Counted from the first letter of the stretch, positions 43,863 through 53,641 are shown. The stretch: 64,000 nucleotides of DNA from an uncultured Bacilli bacterium (GCA_934090935.1 CAKOKD010000002.1:62001-126000), one strand, 5' to 3'. A program made the numbers and translations. The notes: generated by a model not told the origin, from the letters alone.

Positions 43863-44912
43863 ATGATAGATAAAATAATTGATATATATGAAAGAAAAAA
43901 TGATAAGGAAATAAGCAATTTAAAAAAAGAAATTATTGAAATTCATAATGCTAGATTTATGTTTATATTTGCATATTATTTTCAAGAATATTTAGATGAA
44001 GAATTTAATAAAATCTTACTTGAAACAAACGATAAAAGATATATAACATTCATGTTTCGACAAATTAAAAATATCGATGAAGAAGAGTATTTTAATAAAA
44101 TATTAGAATTTGACAATAAAGATATTTTTTATTCGTTATTTGATAGAAGAATTACCGATGCATCTTTTTACATAAAAGCGCTTGATATGTTTTCTAAAAG
44201 AGAAATGGACAAATATTTTGTTTTAACCTTATATCTTTACTTCTGTCTTTTAAATCAATTTGATGAAAAGGTATTTTCCTATTTAAAACAAATAGATGAA
44301 AACGTGAATGATACTAATTATATGAACTTTTTAAAATGCTTTGTTGAAGAAAACAAAGAGAAAATACCTGGTGTAAGCGGATTTACTAAAAACTGTTATA
44401 TCGGTCATAATGGTTATATTCCAGATATGATTGTTTTGCATATCAGTTTTGATTATGGAAGAATTCTTAGCACTTTCTTTGATGAAAAAAGTGAAGTATC
44501 AAGTCATTTTGTAATATCTAAAACTGGAACGGTGTTTAATCCAGTAAGTTTAGAAAATAGTTCTTGGGCCAATGGAACAAGCATCAGGGATCAATCGGAT
44601 ATTTATTATCGATTTTCTGAAAGTGATATAATTCGTGATAGATGTGATAACTGCAATTACTATAGTTATTCAATTGAAAATGAATCTTTTGATGGATCTT
44701 TAACAGAAGATCAATATAATTCTTTGATAAACACTATATGCTCTATAATCGACTATATAAAAGATACTTATAAAGTGGATTTTAAAATTGATGAAGAACA
44801 TATAATAGGTCATCATAATGTAAATCCAATTGTAAGAGTAAGTTGCCCAGGTGTCAACTTCCCAATGAAAAAAATAATAAAGGATGTAAGGAAAATATAT
44901 GAAAAAGTTTAA
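43863..44912 (+). CDS. N-acetylmuramoyl-L-alanine amidase (Amidase_2) with helical N-terminal region
   Basis: A 349-residue protein. The C-terminal 170 residues form an amidase_2/PGRP fold: metal His in MIVLHIS, SSHFVISKTGTVFNPV, SSWANGTS, YSIENESFDG, and IIGHHNVNPIVRVSCPGVNFPM with the second His and Cys ligand. The N-terminal 175 residues are helical and unknown. There is no signal peptide, which is odd for a wall amidase. It may act on recycled or incoming muropeptides, or be released by lysis. The next gene overlaps its end. Confidence 0.85.
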   Translation: MIDKIIDIYERKNDKEISNLKKEIIEIHNARFMFIFAYYFQEYLDEEFNKILLETNDKRYITFMFRQIKNIDEEEYFNKILEFDNKDIFYSLFDRRITDASFYIKALDMFSKREMDKYFVLTLYLYFCLLNQFDEKVFSYLKQIDENVNDTNYMNFLKCFVEENKEKIPGVSGFTKNCYIGHNGYIPDMIVLHISFDYGRILSTFFDEKSEVSSHFVISKTGTVFNPVSLENSSWANGTSIRDQSDIYYRFSESDIIRDRCDNCNYYSYSIENESFDGSLTEDQYNSLINTICSIIDYIKDTYKVDFKIDEEHIIGHHNVNPIVRVSCPGVNFPMKKIIKDVRKIYEKV

Positions 44913-46596
44913 TGACATAAAATATGTTAGACCAGATTATGAATCAACTAAAGAAAAAATTGATACATTAATTACAGATTTGAAAAATTGTTCAAATATA
45001 GAAGAGTTTCTAAAAATAGTAAAAGAAATAAATGAGATTCAAAATAAAATTGAAGAGATGTATGATTATGCTGATATAAACAATATGCGTGCTTTAAATG
45101 ATGAATTTTATAAAGAAGAAATTGAATACTGGAATGCATTTAAACCTAAATTTGATTTATTATTTAAACCATTTTATCAAATCATGATAACATCTTCTTT
45201 TAAAGATCAATTAGTTGGCCTTATTCCCGAAAACTTTTTTAATACAATACTTTCTAAATCAAAAATTACAAGCGATGATGTTCTAGTATTAGAACAACGA
45301 GAAAATGAACTAAAATTAGAATACCGCAATTTGAAAAAATCAACGATTATGTTTGAAGGTGAAAAACTTACTTTATCTAATGTATCCAAATATTTTACCT
45401 CTAATGATCGTGATATGAGAAAAAAAGCACATGATGCAGTAAACGAATACTATTATATTAATTCTAAAAAATACTCTCATGTTTTATATGAGTTAATACA
45501 AGTTCGCAATGAAATCGCTAGAAGATTAGGCTTTAATGATGCTTCAGAATACAGTTTACATAGTTTAAGAAGATTTGGCTATGACTATAAAGATATATCT
45601 TTATTTAGAAATAACATTGTTAAGTATTTTAGCCCTCTATGTGAAAGAATAGATGACATAAAAAAAGAAGAATTGGGATTAGAAAAAATGGAGTATTTTG
45701 ATACAGTTTTCTTTAAAGAATCTCCAGAACCTTTATATAAAAATGAAGAACTTTTAAATCGTTTAAAAGAAGTATTTACTAGTATTGATTCAAAATTAGG
45801 AAAACTTTATTCTGATTTGCTTGAAAATGGTTATATTGACTTTTGCACTAGAGAAGATAAAGTGTCTTTCTCAATAACCAACTATCTAGTTTGTGAATGC
45901 TTACCGGTTATAACTGGAAATTATAAAGGAATCTATAATGATATTCTTACAACAACTCATGAAGTTGGGCATTCATATCAAAAATATATCGCTGGCATTG
46001 AGGATAAAAAACATATAGTTTCTTCTTTATTAAAATATCCTACTTTTGAAATCGCAGAGATGTTTTCTTATGCTATGCAATTAATAGCAACTGATTATGT
46101 TGATTCTATATTTTCTTTAGATGACTTTGAAAAGTACAAATTATTATTTATATGCAATTTGATTACAACTATGCCTTATATATGTTTAATAGATGAGTTT
46201 CAAGAAACAATTTATAAGAAAAAAGACTTAAAAGAGGAAGAAATCGGTAAAATATTTATAAATCTCTCAAAGAAATATAAGCTATATGATGGATATATTG
46301 GAAATAAAAACCTTGAAGAAGGTAATTACTACTTTAGACAAACTCATGTATATTCTGATCCCTTTTACTATATCGATTATGCACTTTCCTATTTTGGAGC
46401 ATTTGCCATATGGAATAAGTCAAAAGAAAATTTAGATTTATTTGAAAAAGTTGCTGCAGTAGCTTCATATTATCCCTTCAAAAAGATAATTGAATTATAT
46501 GATATGCCAAATCCATTTACTGAAGATGCTTTTAAAGATGTATCAGAAATGTTAAATCAAAAGATAGATGAATTTAAGCTTAAAAGAAAGAAATAG
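44899..46596 (+). CDS. M3 family oligoendopeptidase
   Basis: A 565-residue PepF/thimet-type metallopeptidase with the zinc motif HEVGH at about 354-358 and the third ligand region FEIAEMFSYAMQ. The N-terminal helical domain and the ending PYPF..I..L match oligoendopeptidase F. It is cytoplasmic and cuts short peptides. It overlaps the amidase gene by 14 bases and ends the operon at a bidirectional terminator. Confidence 0.92.
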   Translation: MKKFNDIKYVRPDYESTKEKIDTLITDLKNCSNIEEFLKIVKEINEIQNKIEEMYDYADINNMRALNDEFYKEEIEYWNAFKPKFDLLFKPFYQIMITSSFKDQLVGLIPENFFNTILSKSKITSDDVLVLEQRENELKLEYRNLKKSTIMFEGEKLTLSNVSKYFTSNDRDMRKKAHDAVNEYYYINSKKYSHVLYELIQVRNEIARRLGFNDASEYSLHSLRRFGYDYKDISLFRNNIVKYFSPLCERIDDIKKEELGLEKMEYFDTVFFKESPEPLYKNEELLNRLKEVFTSIDSKLGKLYSDLLENGYIDFCTREDKVSFSITNYLVCECLPVITGNYKGIYNDILTTTHEVGHSYQKYIAGIEDKKHIVSSLLKYPTFEIAEMFSYAMQLIATDYVDSIFSLDDFEKYKLLFICNLITTMPYICLIDEFQETIYKKKDLKEEEIGKIFINLSKKYKLYDGYIGNKNLEEGNYYFRQTHVYSDPFYYIDYALSYFGAFAIWNKSKENLDLFEKVAAVASYYPFKKIIELYDMPNPFTEDAFKDVSEMLNQKIDEFKLKRKK

Positions 46597-46612
46597 AGAA
46601 GTTATGAAATCT

Positions 46613-46646
46613 AAAAAGGTGTCTAGATAATCCTAGACTCCTTTTT
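46613..46646. terminator. bidirectional terminator
   Basis: AAAAAGG-GTCTAG pairs with CTAGAC-CCTTTTT, with a single-base bulge in each arm. It separates the M3 gene from the converging ABC operon. Confidence 0.8.
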
Positions 46647-47421
46647 AACTACCAGTAGATGTATATTTTTTTATTCCAAATTTAAAAAATAATAAAGTTG
46701 GTATTATATAGAGAAAAACAATAAGAGGACAAAACGAGTAAAATACATTATTGCTTTTTCCAAGAAAATATAAAAGAGGATAATAATTTACAAGCGCATA
46801 AGGAATAATAAATGTAAAAAACATAAGAACTCCTTTTTTAAATATTCCCATTGGGTACATCGCGATTTGTCTTCCTCCGGAGCATACTAAATTTCTTATC
46901 TCTAAATTCTTAATGGTAAAAAAACAATACGTTGCCATCATCAAAAACAAACAGAAAAATATAACAATTGAACTAAGAATCATTAATACTAGAGTTATCA
47001 CTTTTAATAAGTTGTATTTGATATTTAAGTTCATTAAGGCTATTACGAGAATAATTGTAGCATTTAAGCATTTTGCAGCTTTTTGAAAATTTATTTTACT
47101 GCATAGGACTTGAAGTAAAATATTTCTTGGTCGTAGTAACAACAAATCAAAGCCTCCTTTAATGATAAGACTATCAAAAGTATCTATTCCTCTTGCAAAC
47201 GTTTCGTTAAAAGAAAATCCAAACTGAATAATTGAGTATGTTAGTAAGACCTCATACATGGTAAACCCTTTTATATTATTAAACTTAGTAAACAAAGATA
47301 TGATTATAAAATAACTTGTAAAAAGGATTAAAAATTGAGATATAATGCTTAGAATAAAAGACGATTTATATTCTAAAGCACTTTTTAAATGCATTTTAGC
47401 TGATTTCCAATATAAATCCAT
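46645..47421 (-). CDS. ABC-2 family transporter permease, second subunit
   Basis: This 258-residue protein has about six membrane helices and the pattern of the ABC2_membrane_6 (DUF990) family (ARGIDTFDSLIIKGGFDLLLLRPRN). The ATG follows a strong AGGAGGTT and is preferred over an upstream extension. It lies two bases after the stop of the first permease, in one operon with the ATPase. These three-gene exporters move lipids or drugs; the cargo here is unknown. Confidence 0.87.
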   Translation of the reverse strand: MDLYWKSAKMHLKSALEYKSSFILSIISQFLILFTSYFIIISLFTKFNNIKGFTMYEVLLTYSIIQFGFSFNETFARGIDTFDSLIIKGGFDLLLLRPRNILLQVLCSKINFQKAAKCLNATIILVIALMNLNIKYNLLKVITLVLMILSSIVIFFCLFLMMATYCFFTIKNLEIRNLVCSGGRQIAMYPMGIFKKGVLMFFTFIIPYALVNYYPLLYFLGKSNNVFYSFCPLIVFLYIIPTLLFFKFGIKKYTSTGS

Positions 47422-47423
47422 AA

Positions 47424-48239
47424 TTAACCTCCTTGAATAATAGCTCGCTTTATTGCTATTTTTGATAATATATAACCAACGAATATTAATATAATTGCCC
47501 AAAGTATGGCTAAAATAATATAATTAAGAGGATTATCTACCGCATTTGAATAAGCCATAAAAGGAACATCACACACAAATCTAAATGGTAAAATTGAACT
47601 TATTTGCTTTAAAAAACTAGGAAAGAAAGCAATAGGTATAGAACCTCCAGAAAATATTTCACCTATAACCATCAAAAATGATAGTATTCCTTTTTCATCG
47701 AACGTGAAAAAAACTATAAGATGAAAGAGCATTGAAATGCTTGTAACAATAATACTTGAAAGAAAAATTAAAACAAGAAAAGTAATGAAACTCAAAAAAT
47801 TTGTTGGTAATGTCATTCCATATGGATATGGAAAAAGAAAAGCTACTAATAAAACCGGTATAAGTCTCATAAGAGCTCCAGCAATTCTTTTAGCATACAT
47901 TGTAAAAAACCATTTTAAATAAAAGTTAATAGGTCTTAAAATCTCATATGCGATGTCTCCATTTTTTATCATAGATAATAGATCATCATCACGATCCCAT
48001 ATATATACAAGTACAAATAATGATTGGTTTAACCAAAGATAATTAACCAAAGTTTGCAAACTAATAAGGTTAGTAGTAGAAGCGTTTGAATCATAAAAAG
48101 AAACATATAGCATAATAAATACAAATCCAAAAAATATTTGAGTAATTGCTCCTGTAATAGCAGAAACACGATATTGAAGAAGTGACAAAAATTTAATTTT
48201 AAATAGATGAAGATAAGTCTTATATTCCATAGTTCTCAT
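47424..48239 (-). CDS. ABC-2 family transporter permease, first subunit
   Basis: About 271 residues with six membrane helices and the motif DDLLSMIKNGDIAYEILRPINFYLKW, which mirrors the GGFDLLLLRPRN motif of its partner. The start lies inside the end of the ATPase gene in another frame; an ATG three codons later is an alternative. It should form a heterodimeric channel with the downstream permease. Confidence 0.87.
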   Translation of the reverse strand: MRTMEYKTYLHLFKIKFLSLLQYRVSAITGAITQIFFGFVFIMLYVSFYDSNASTTNLISLQTLVNYLWLNQSLFVLVYIWDRDDDLLSMIKNGDIAYEILRPINFYLKWFFTMYAKRIAGALMRLIPVLLVAFLFPYPYGMTLPTNFLSFITFLVLIFLSSIIVTSISMLFHLIVFFTFDEKGILSFLMVIGEIFSGGSIPIAFFPSFLKQISSILPFRFVCDVPFMAYSNAVDNPLNYIILAILWAIILIFVGYILSKIAIKRAIIQGG

Positions 48240-49203
48240 ATAACTTAACAATAATATTATCAATATTATCACTTTCTATATCTACATCTAATATGCTAAT
48301 TTTTTCTGATATATATTTTAAAAAATCAGATATAGATAAAATGTTTATATCAATATAAAAGGTAATGATACCTTTTTCAGATTCTATTTTTTGAATGCCT
48401 TTCTTTTTTACACTTCTTATTTTTTCTTTAGAATAAATTTTAACTTTTTTAATATTTCCAAATTTTTTCTTTAAATTGTTTAGAGTTCCATCATACATGA
48501 TTTCTCCTTTACCTATAAGAATTATTCTGTTGGCAAGAGCTTCAATGTCACTCATGTCATGAGTAGTAAGAATAATTGTTGTTTTTTCTAACCTGTTTAT
48601 TTTTTTTATAAAATCTCTTACAATTTCCTTAGATACAGCATCAAGTCCAATTGTTGGTTCATCAAGAAATAATATTTTAGGTTTATGAAGAAGAGAAGCA
48701 GCTATTTCAAGACGCATTCTTGAGCCTAAACTTAACTGTCTAACTGGAATACTTATAATATCCTTTAAATTTAGAAGATCAATCAGTTCATTTTTAGTTT
48801 TTTCATATTCTTGATCACTTAATTTATAGATATCTTTTAACAAATCAAATGTATCAATTGCTGGTATATCCCACCATAATTGACTTTTTGAACCAAAAAC
48901 ACATCCAATATCCAAAACATATTTTTCTCGATTTTTAAAAGGATCAATTCCATTAATTCGAACACGACCAGCATCCGGTGTAAGGATTCCACTTAATATT
49001 TTTATTGTGGTAGATTTACCAGCACCATTTGGCCCAATATAACCAACAATGCTTCCTTTGTCGATATCAAAAGAGATTTTTTTTACTGCATCAATGTAGG
49101 TATAATCTCTTTTAATAAAATTTTTGACAGTTGCTTTAAAACCTTTTTTTCTTTTGGCAACCTTAAAAGTTTTGCTTATGTTTTTAACCTCGATGAATGA
49201 CAT
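48220..49203 (-). CDS. ABC transporter ATPase subunit
   Basis: This 327-residue ATPase has Walker A GPNGAGKSTT, a Q-loop region with GSKSQLWWDIP (typical of this ABC-2 subfamily), signature LSLGSRMRLEIA and Walker B ILFLDEPTIGLD followed by TTHD. The C-terminal 90 residues are a regulatory extension. The ATG after AGGAGGTG is chosen; the frame is open further upstream but without a ribosome site. First gene of the exporter operon. Confidence 0.93.
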   Translation of the reverse strand: MSFIEVKNISKTFKVAKRKKGFKATVKNFIKRDYTYIDAVKKISFDIDKGSIVGYIGPNGAGKSTTIKILSGILTPDAGRVRINGIDPFKNREKYVLDIGCVFGSKSQLWWDIPAIDTFDLLKDIYKLSDQEYEKTKNELIDLLNLKDIISIPVRQLSLGSRMRLEIAASLLHKPKILFLDEPTIGLDAVSKEIVRDFIKKINRLEKTTIILTTHDMSDIEALANRIILIGKGEIMYDGTLNNLKKKFGNIKKVKIYSKEKIRSVKKKGIQKIESEKGIITFYIDINILSISDFLKYISEKISILDVDIESDNIDNIIVKLYENYGI

Positions 49204-49392
49204 TTCTATTTCACCTCCTAATTTAAAACGCAAAAAAATGCACATTTTTATATAAATGTACATCAGTTGAAACAAATAAATTAAGACATATAAAAACGTG
49301 TATAGTTTTTGCAAAATGTCAGTAAAAATATAACATATAAATTTATAAAGTTCAAGAATAAATTTTATGCTATAATGTTTTAAGGTGATAAT

Positions 49393-49992
49393 ATGCTAAT
49401 AAGAGATATTAAAAAGCAAACACGGATGTTGATGGAAGAGTGGAACTTAGGAGAGATTGAATCTGGTGCACCTCATGAATTTTGTGCATTTCTTTATTTA
49501 CTTGAACAAATGGAAGAAACAGAAAGATTTGTTTATTATCGTGAAAACGGAAAACTTTTAGGATATGCTGGATATTCAAGAGATGGTTCAAAAAAACATA
49601 TGATTAGAAAAAAACTTGCTAAATTTATTAGAGAACAGTTATATAAGAGTAAAAAAATAAAAAACAAAGATGCCTTATTAAAATATGATGAAATATACGA
49701 TTATATTCCAGATAATTTAAGAAATCATTTCGATGGAGAGATTTCTATTCTTATACTTGATAAAGAAGCAAGAGGAAAAGGAATCGGTAAAAAACTGTTA
49801 AACGATACCTTTGCTTTAGCTAAAAAGGATGGATTAAGAAATCTTTATATTTTAACTGATGAATCATGTTCTTTTTATGTTTATGAAGCAACTGGGTGTA
49901 AACGAATTTATGAAACAGTGATAGATTCTAAAGAATGTGGAGTTGAAAAAAATTATAAGGAACAAGCATATATTTATGAAAAAGTGTTGTAA
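49393..49992 (+). CDS. GNAT family acetyltransferase
   Basis: A 199-residue protein with the acetyl-CoA motif ILILDKEARGKGIGKKLLNDTFALAKKDG and the late strand FYVYEATGCKRIYE. The N-terminal half has YYRENGKLLGYAGYSRDG as the first sheet, interrupted by a basic helical insert. Substrate unknown. It starts after AAGGTGAT with a TATAAT box just upstream and is followed closely by a SemiSWEET gene. Confidence 0.88.
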   Translation: MLIRDIKKQTRMLMEEWNLGEIESGAPHEFCAFLYLLEQMEETERFVYYRENGKLLGYAGYSRDGSKKHMIRKKLAKFIREQLYKSKKIKNKDALLKYDEIYDYIPDNLRNHFDGEISILILDKEARGKGIGKKLLNDTFALAKKDGLRNLYILTDESCSFYVYEATGCKRIYETVIDSKECGVEKNYKEQAYIYEKVL

Positions 49993-50004
49993 GGGAGTTT
50001 AATT

Positions 50005-50268
50005 ATGTTAGCAAATATTTTACTTGGAATTGTTTCCCTTTGTACAATGGTAAGCTTTTTACCTCAAGCGATAAAACTTATTAAAACAAAAGAAAGTGAT
50101 GATATCAGCATTACATCTTGGATACTTTGGGTGATTTCATCTTTATCATACGTATTATATGCGTATCTATGTACGGATGAGTTTATGTTAAGACTAGAAA
50201 ACACTTTGGAATTTTCTTTTTGTATACTTATTTTGACTTTAACACTCATTTATAGAAACAAACGATAA
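50005..50268 (+). CDS. SemiSWEET/PQ-loop sugar transporter
   Basis: An 87-residue protein with three membrane helices and the PQ-loop signature FLPQAIKLIKTKESDDIS in helix 1. It is the usual length for bacterial SemiSWEETs, which form dimers that pass sugars. It lies 12 bases after the acetyltransferase gene and ends at a terminator. Confidence 0.9.
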   Translation: MLANILLGIVSLCTMVSFLPQAIKLIKTKESDDISITSWILWVISSLSYVLYAYLCTDEFMLRLENTLEFSFCILILTLTLIYRNKR

Positions 50269-50292
50269 CTCTACAAACTGTAGAGTTTTTTT
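50267..50292 (+). terminator. intrinsic terminator after SemiSWEET
   Basis: AACTCTAC pairs with GTAGAGTT, followed by T residues; it begins at the stop codon. Confidence 0.85.
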
Positions 50293-50329
50293 AATTGGTT
50301 ATATGATATATTTTAGTTGAGGTGATGAG

Positions 50330-50887
50330 GTGATATATTTTTTAAGACATGGTCTTGATGATGAAAGGTATATAGGTGGATGGAGTGATGTATCTTTAGT
50401 AGATTCAGGTAGAAAAGAGATATTGGATGCATATCTTTGGATGCGGAATAATTTAAACATCAAAAAGATTATTTCAAGTGATGTTTTACGAGCGGTTGAA
50501 AGTGCCGAAATTATAGGCGAAAAACTTAATTTAGAAGTCGAGAAAGTACCGACTTTGAGAGAACAAAATAAAGGAATCTATAATGGTCTTGAAAGAACTA
50601 AATTAAGCGACATTGATGCAAGATTTCTTAGAAATGTCGATATTGATACAGTTTATCCTGAAGGAGAATCATTAAAGGATTTATACGTTAGAATAAATGA
50701 CTTTTTAAATAATGTCTCAAAGATAGAGGATGATACTCTAATTGTTACACATCGAGGAGTTATCAATATGATCTATTACAATTTGTTTGAAATTCCTCTT
50801 GATATGGATAAAGAAAAATTTAATTGCAGCCATGGAAGTATTCACGAATTTGATAAAAACAAAAAAATGATAAGGAGAATTTATTAA
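50330..50887 (+). CDS. histidine phosphatase family protein
   Basis: A 185-residue phosphoglycerate-mutase-like phosphatase with the catalytic RHG at residues 6-8, the second Arg in SSDVLRAVESAEII, LREQNKGIYNG with the acidic residue, and the second His in VTHRGVINM. The GTG or ATG region after GAGGTGATGAG gives the start. Its stop overlaps the ribosome site of the next gene, a kinase-like NTPase fused to CYTH, which suggests a shared phosphate substrate. Confidence 0.87.
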   Translation: MIYFLRHGLDDERYIGGWSDVSLVDSGRKEILDAYLWMRNNLNIKKIISSDVLRAVESAEIIGEKLNLEVEKVPTLREQNKGIYNGLERTKLSDIDARFLRNVDIDTVYPEGESLKDLYVRINDFLNNVSKIEDDTLIVTHRGVINMIYYNLFEIPLDMDKEKFNCSHGSIHEFDKNKKMIRRIY

Positions 50888-52015
50888 ATGGAAAAAAGAA
50901 TCGTTTTGACTGGAGGACCAGGTAGTGGAAAGACAACTGTTTTAAACAGCATTGTAAATATGTATACATCTCTTGGAGTAAAAGTTGTCGTTGTAAGTGA
51001 AACTGCAACGGAGATTATCAATTCAGGTATTAAGCCATTTGGAGATGATAAAATAGAAATGCTTGATTTTCAAAAGCTTGTGCTGTCCTTACAATTAAGT
51101 AAAGAAGAAATTTACGATGAAGCCATTTGTATGTATCAAAAAGTTCATCCAAATGAGGATATCCTAATAATATATGATCGAGGAAGCATTGATAATAAAG
51201 CTTACATAACTGATGAAGAATTTGATGCCGTTATGCAAAGCGTATGTGATGCTGATTATTCAACTATCTTAAATAAATATGATCTTATAATCGATTTAGT
51301 TGGTTCTAAGAAGTTTTATACATTAGAAAATAATAAAGCAAGAAGCGAAAGTGCTGATGTTGCTTTAACACTGGGCGAAAAAACTTTGAAAAGTTGGGTA
51401 GGCCATCCTAAGGTAAAAATCGTTGGTCCAAAAGAAAATATGAACGATAAGGTATCGGAGGTAGTAAGCTACATCAATGAACTTTTAAGCAAGAAAAATC
51501 AAAAAAAGCAGGCTAAATATTTAGTCAGTATAAAAGATTGTAATCTATTGGAAATATCTAAAAATGGAGTAACCGCGTATATAGAACAATATTACTTAAG
51601 CTCCCCTAATAACGAAGAAAAAAGAATTAGAATGACGATTCTAAATGGATGTCCAACATATGAATTAACTGTTTATGAAAAAGAGGATAATAAAAAGATT
51701 CTTAAAAGTTCAAAGAGAATAGATAAAAAAATCTATGATGAACTTAAGGAGTTTAAACTACCTTCGTCATCGGTAATAAAAAAATATCGCATATACTTTA
51801 CCTTTATGGATACATATATGCATCTAGATCTATTTACTGATGGGGAAGAGATTGAAGAGTTTGGCTATCTTGAAATAAATTTAAATGATGAAAAAATCAT
51901 AAATATCCCACCATTTATAAGCGCTTTAAAGGATGTAAGTAGTTCCCCTGAATATGATAATTATTCCAAATCATTAAGCGTTTCAAACTACACATTAAAA
52001 AAAGAAGTTTCATAA
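50888..52015 (+). CDS. AAA-type NTPase fused to a CYTH domain
   Basis: A 375-residue fusion. The N-terminal 190 residues are a NadR/AAA_28-like P-loop domain (LTGGPGSGKTT, YDRGSIDNKAY). From about 200 the sequence is a CYTH triphosphate-tunnel domain (KYLVSIK, EQYYLSS, KRIRMTI, YELTVYEK, and a late EEFGYLEINL). CYTH domains hydrolyse or bind triphosphates such as thiamine triphosphate or inorganic triphosphate. It follows the phosphatase with no gap and converges on a second CYTH gene. Confidence 0.85.
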   Translation: MEKRIVLTGGPGSGKTTVLNSIVNMYTSLGVKVVVVSETATEIINSGIKPFGDDKIEMLDFQKLVLSLQLSKEEIYDEAICMYQKVHPNEDILIIYDRGSIDNKAYITDEEFDAVMQSVCDADYSTILNKYDLIIDLVGSKKFYTLENNKARSESADVALTLGEKTLKSWVGHPKVKIVGPKENMNDKVSEVVSYINELLSKKNQKKQAKYLVSIKDCNLLEISKNGVTAYIEQYYLSSPNNEEKRIRMTILNGCPTYELTVYEKEDNKKILKSSKRIDKKIYDELKEFKLPSSSVIKKYRIYFTFMDTYMHLDLFTDGEEIEEFGYLEINLNDEKIINIPPFISALKDVSSSPEYDNYSKSLSVSNYTLKKEVS

Positions 52016-52717
52016 TTGACTTTTCATCTCAATATATTTTCTTTCTTCAATATTATCAATGTTTATAGAAAAATGCTTACAAATGCTTATAAGTTCTTCA
52101 TAAGAATTGTTTATTGATTTAAACTCAATGAATTTTCCTAGTAAGTGAACACAATCAAATAGTATTGTATAATCGTTCGAATAATTATATATTATTCGTT
52201 CTTTTTCTATTACACCAATACTTTTACATCCAAGATAGTTTAAAATGGATGCTATACTTTCTTTATTTCCAACAGTAACATTTTCTTTAGAGTAATTATT
52301 ATTCTTAAGTTTTTTCTTTAAAGAAAGTGTAACACTGTTTTTTTCTTCTCTTACCCTAAGAAAACTATAATTATTTCCTGTTTTAAAATATTCATCGTTT
52401 TGTTTAATCCTATCAATAAGTTTTGCATTACGTGATACATCGTTTAAAACTCTCAAATACTCATCATCAGTAACACGAACCTTTATTTCAACTTCATCCT
52501 TGGTTCTTTCTTTATTCCCATATAATAAATAATCGATTGTTGTATTTAAGGTTTCGCTTAAAACACATAGACTTTTGATATCAGGTTTAGTTCTATTCAT
52601 TTCCCAACTTGATATAGTTTTATCCGAAAAATAAAGAATTTGAGCTAAATGACTTTGAGTATATCCACATTTTTTTCTCATGATTTTTATTCGATCTCCA
52701 ATTGTTTCCATATACAC
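52010..52717 (-). CDS. HTH regulator fused to a CYTH domain
   Basis: A 235-residue fusion: an XRE helix-turn-helix (IKIMRKKCGYTQSHLAQILYFSDKTISSWEM, residues about 8-60) followed by a CYTH domain with the diagnostic EVEIKVRV start, FLRVREE, VTLSLKKK, ERIIY and LGKFIEFKSI. A DNA-binding head on a triphosphate-binding tunnel suggests a sensor-regulator. Its end overlaps that of the AAA-CYTH gene by six bases, tail to tail. Target genes are unknown; the gene itself or the divergent remnant at 52.8 kb are candidates. Confidence 0.82.
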   Translation of the reverse strand: MYMETIGDRIKIMRKKCGYTQSHLAQILYFSDKTISSWEMNRTKPDIKSLCVLSETLNTTIDYLLYGNKERTKDEVEIKVRVTDDEYLRVLNDVSRNAKLIDRIKQNDEYFKTGNNYSFLRVREEKNSVTLSLKKKLKNNNYSKENVTVGNKESIASILNYLGCKSIGVIEKERIIYNYSNDYTILFDCVHLLGKFIEFKSINNSYEELISICKHFSINIDNIEERKYIEMKSQL

Positions 52718-52805
52718 CTCTATAAGTATTATATAATTAAACTATCCATTTTGGTATACCTATGATATAATTACTTTACGATTATGTAAGGGTAGGAATG
52801 TAGTT

Positions 52806-53125
52806 ATGAAAAGACTTTTAAAAATCAGCTTTGATTCTTTGTTTTTTTCTTTGATGCCAATAATTCAATGGTTTTTATTAGGTCTTCTTGTTGATAAAAA
52901 TTTAATTAATGTTTTTTCTATTACTTATCCTTTACAATTTATATATTCTTTTATTAGATCGGTTTTTGGAGTTGCTCCAAATATTCAAGTGTTAAAATGA
53001 CTGCAAATATGTTTGTATCAAGCGGAATAAGAGTCGTATCATCATTTTTACCAACTCCATTTTGTACAAGTATAGGTCAGTTGGTTTCATCCATTTATCA
53101 ATTAGTAACGACTAGTATATTTATG
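52806..53125 (+). pseudogene. remnant of a MATE-like membrane transporter
   Basis: A frame of 64 codons encodes two membrane helices (SLFFSLMPIIQWFLLGLLVD, VFSITYPLQFIYSFIRSVFG) and stops. An overlapping frame continues with MTANMFVSSGIRVVSSFLPTPF and another helix-like stretch (SIGQLVSSIYQLVTTSIF). Together they look like the two ends of a transporter with the middle deleted. A short intact two-helix protein is the alternative. Confidence 0.45.
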
Positions 53126-53142
53126 AAAGTGAGGAAAAAGAA

Positions 53143-53631
53143 ATGTTTAAAGATATAGAAGGAGTAGAATATGATAATATTAATTGTTTGGGTTGCTCGA
53201 TTAATGACGGAACTCTTAAACCATTTGGAGGAATTCTTTATAGAAGTAAATCTTTTGTAGTTAGCCAAGACTTTGAGTTACCTATAAATGGATTTATAAT
53301 TATATCTCCAATTAGGCATGTTTGTTTTTTTAATGAATTAGAAAAAGATGAACTTACAGAATTAGCATTGCTTGCAAATAAAGTAATAAATCTTCTAAAG
53401 GAATTCAATGTATCTGAAAATTATAATATAATAATAGAAGAAAAAGACAATGTTCATTTGCATTTATGGTGTATGCCAAGTTCTAAATGGATGATAGATA
53501 GATTTGGAAAAGTTCTAAAAAATGTTAAAGCTATTCAAGATTATTCTATGGAACATATGAGAGATGAAGAAAATAAAAAAGAAATACTTTTAACTTGTGA
53601 ATATCTTAAAAAAAGATTAAACGAGGATTAA
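53143..53631 (+). CDS. HIT family protein
   Basis: A 162-residue protein with a HIT-like motif HLHLWCMP, where the third His of HxHxH is replaced by Trp; the second His, the nucleophile in HINT enzymes, is kept. Near the N-terminus is a CLGC pair that could bind zinc. HIT proteins hydrolyse or transfer nucleotide monophosphates. It is the first of two closely spaced genes with the glycosylase-like gene downstream. Confidence 0.78.
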   Translation: MFKDIEGVEYDNINCLGCSINDGTLKPFGGILYRSKSFVVSQDFELPINGFIIISPIRHVCFFNELEKDELTELALLANKVINLLKEFNVSENYNIIIEEKDNVHLHLWCMPSSKWMIDRFGKVLKNVKAIQDYSMEHMRDEENKKEILLTCEYLKKRLNED

Positions 53632-53641
53632 TGGAGGCAAA

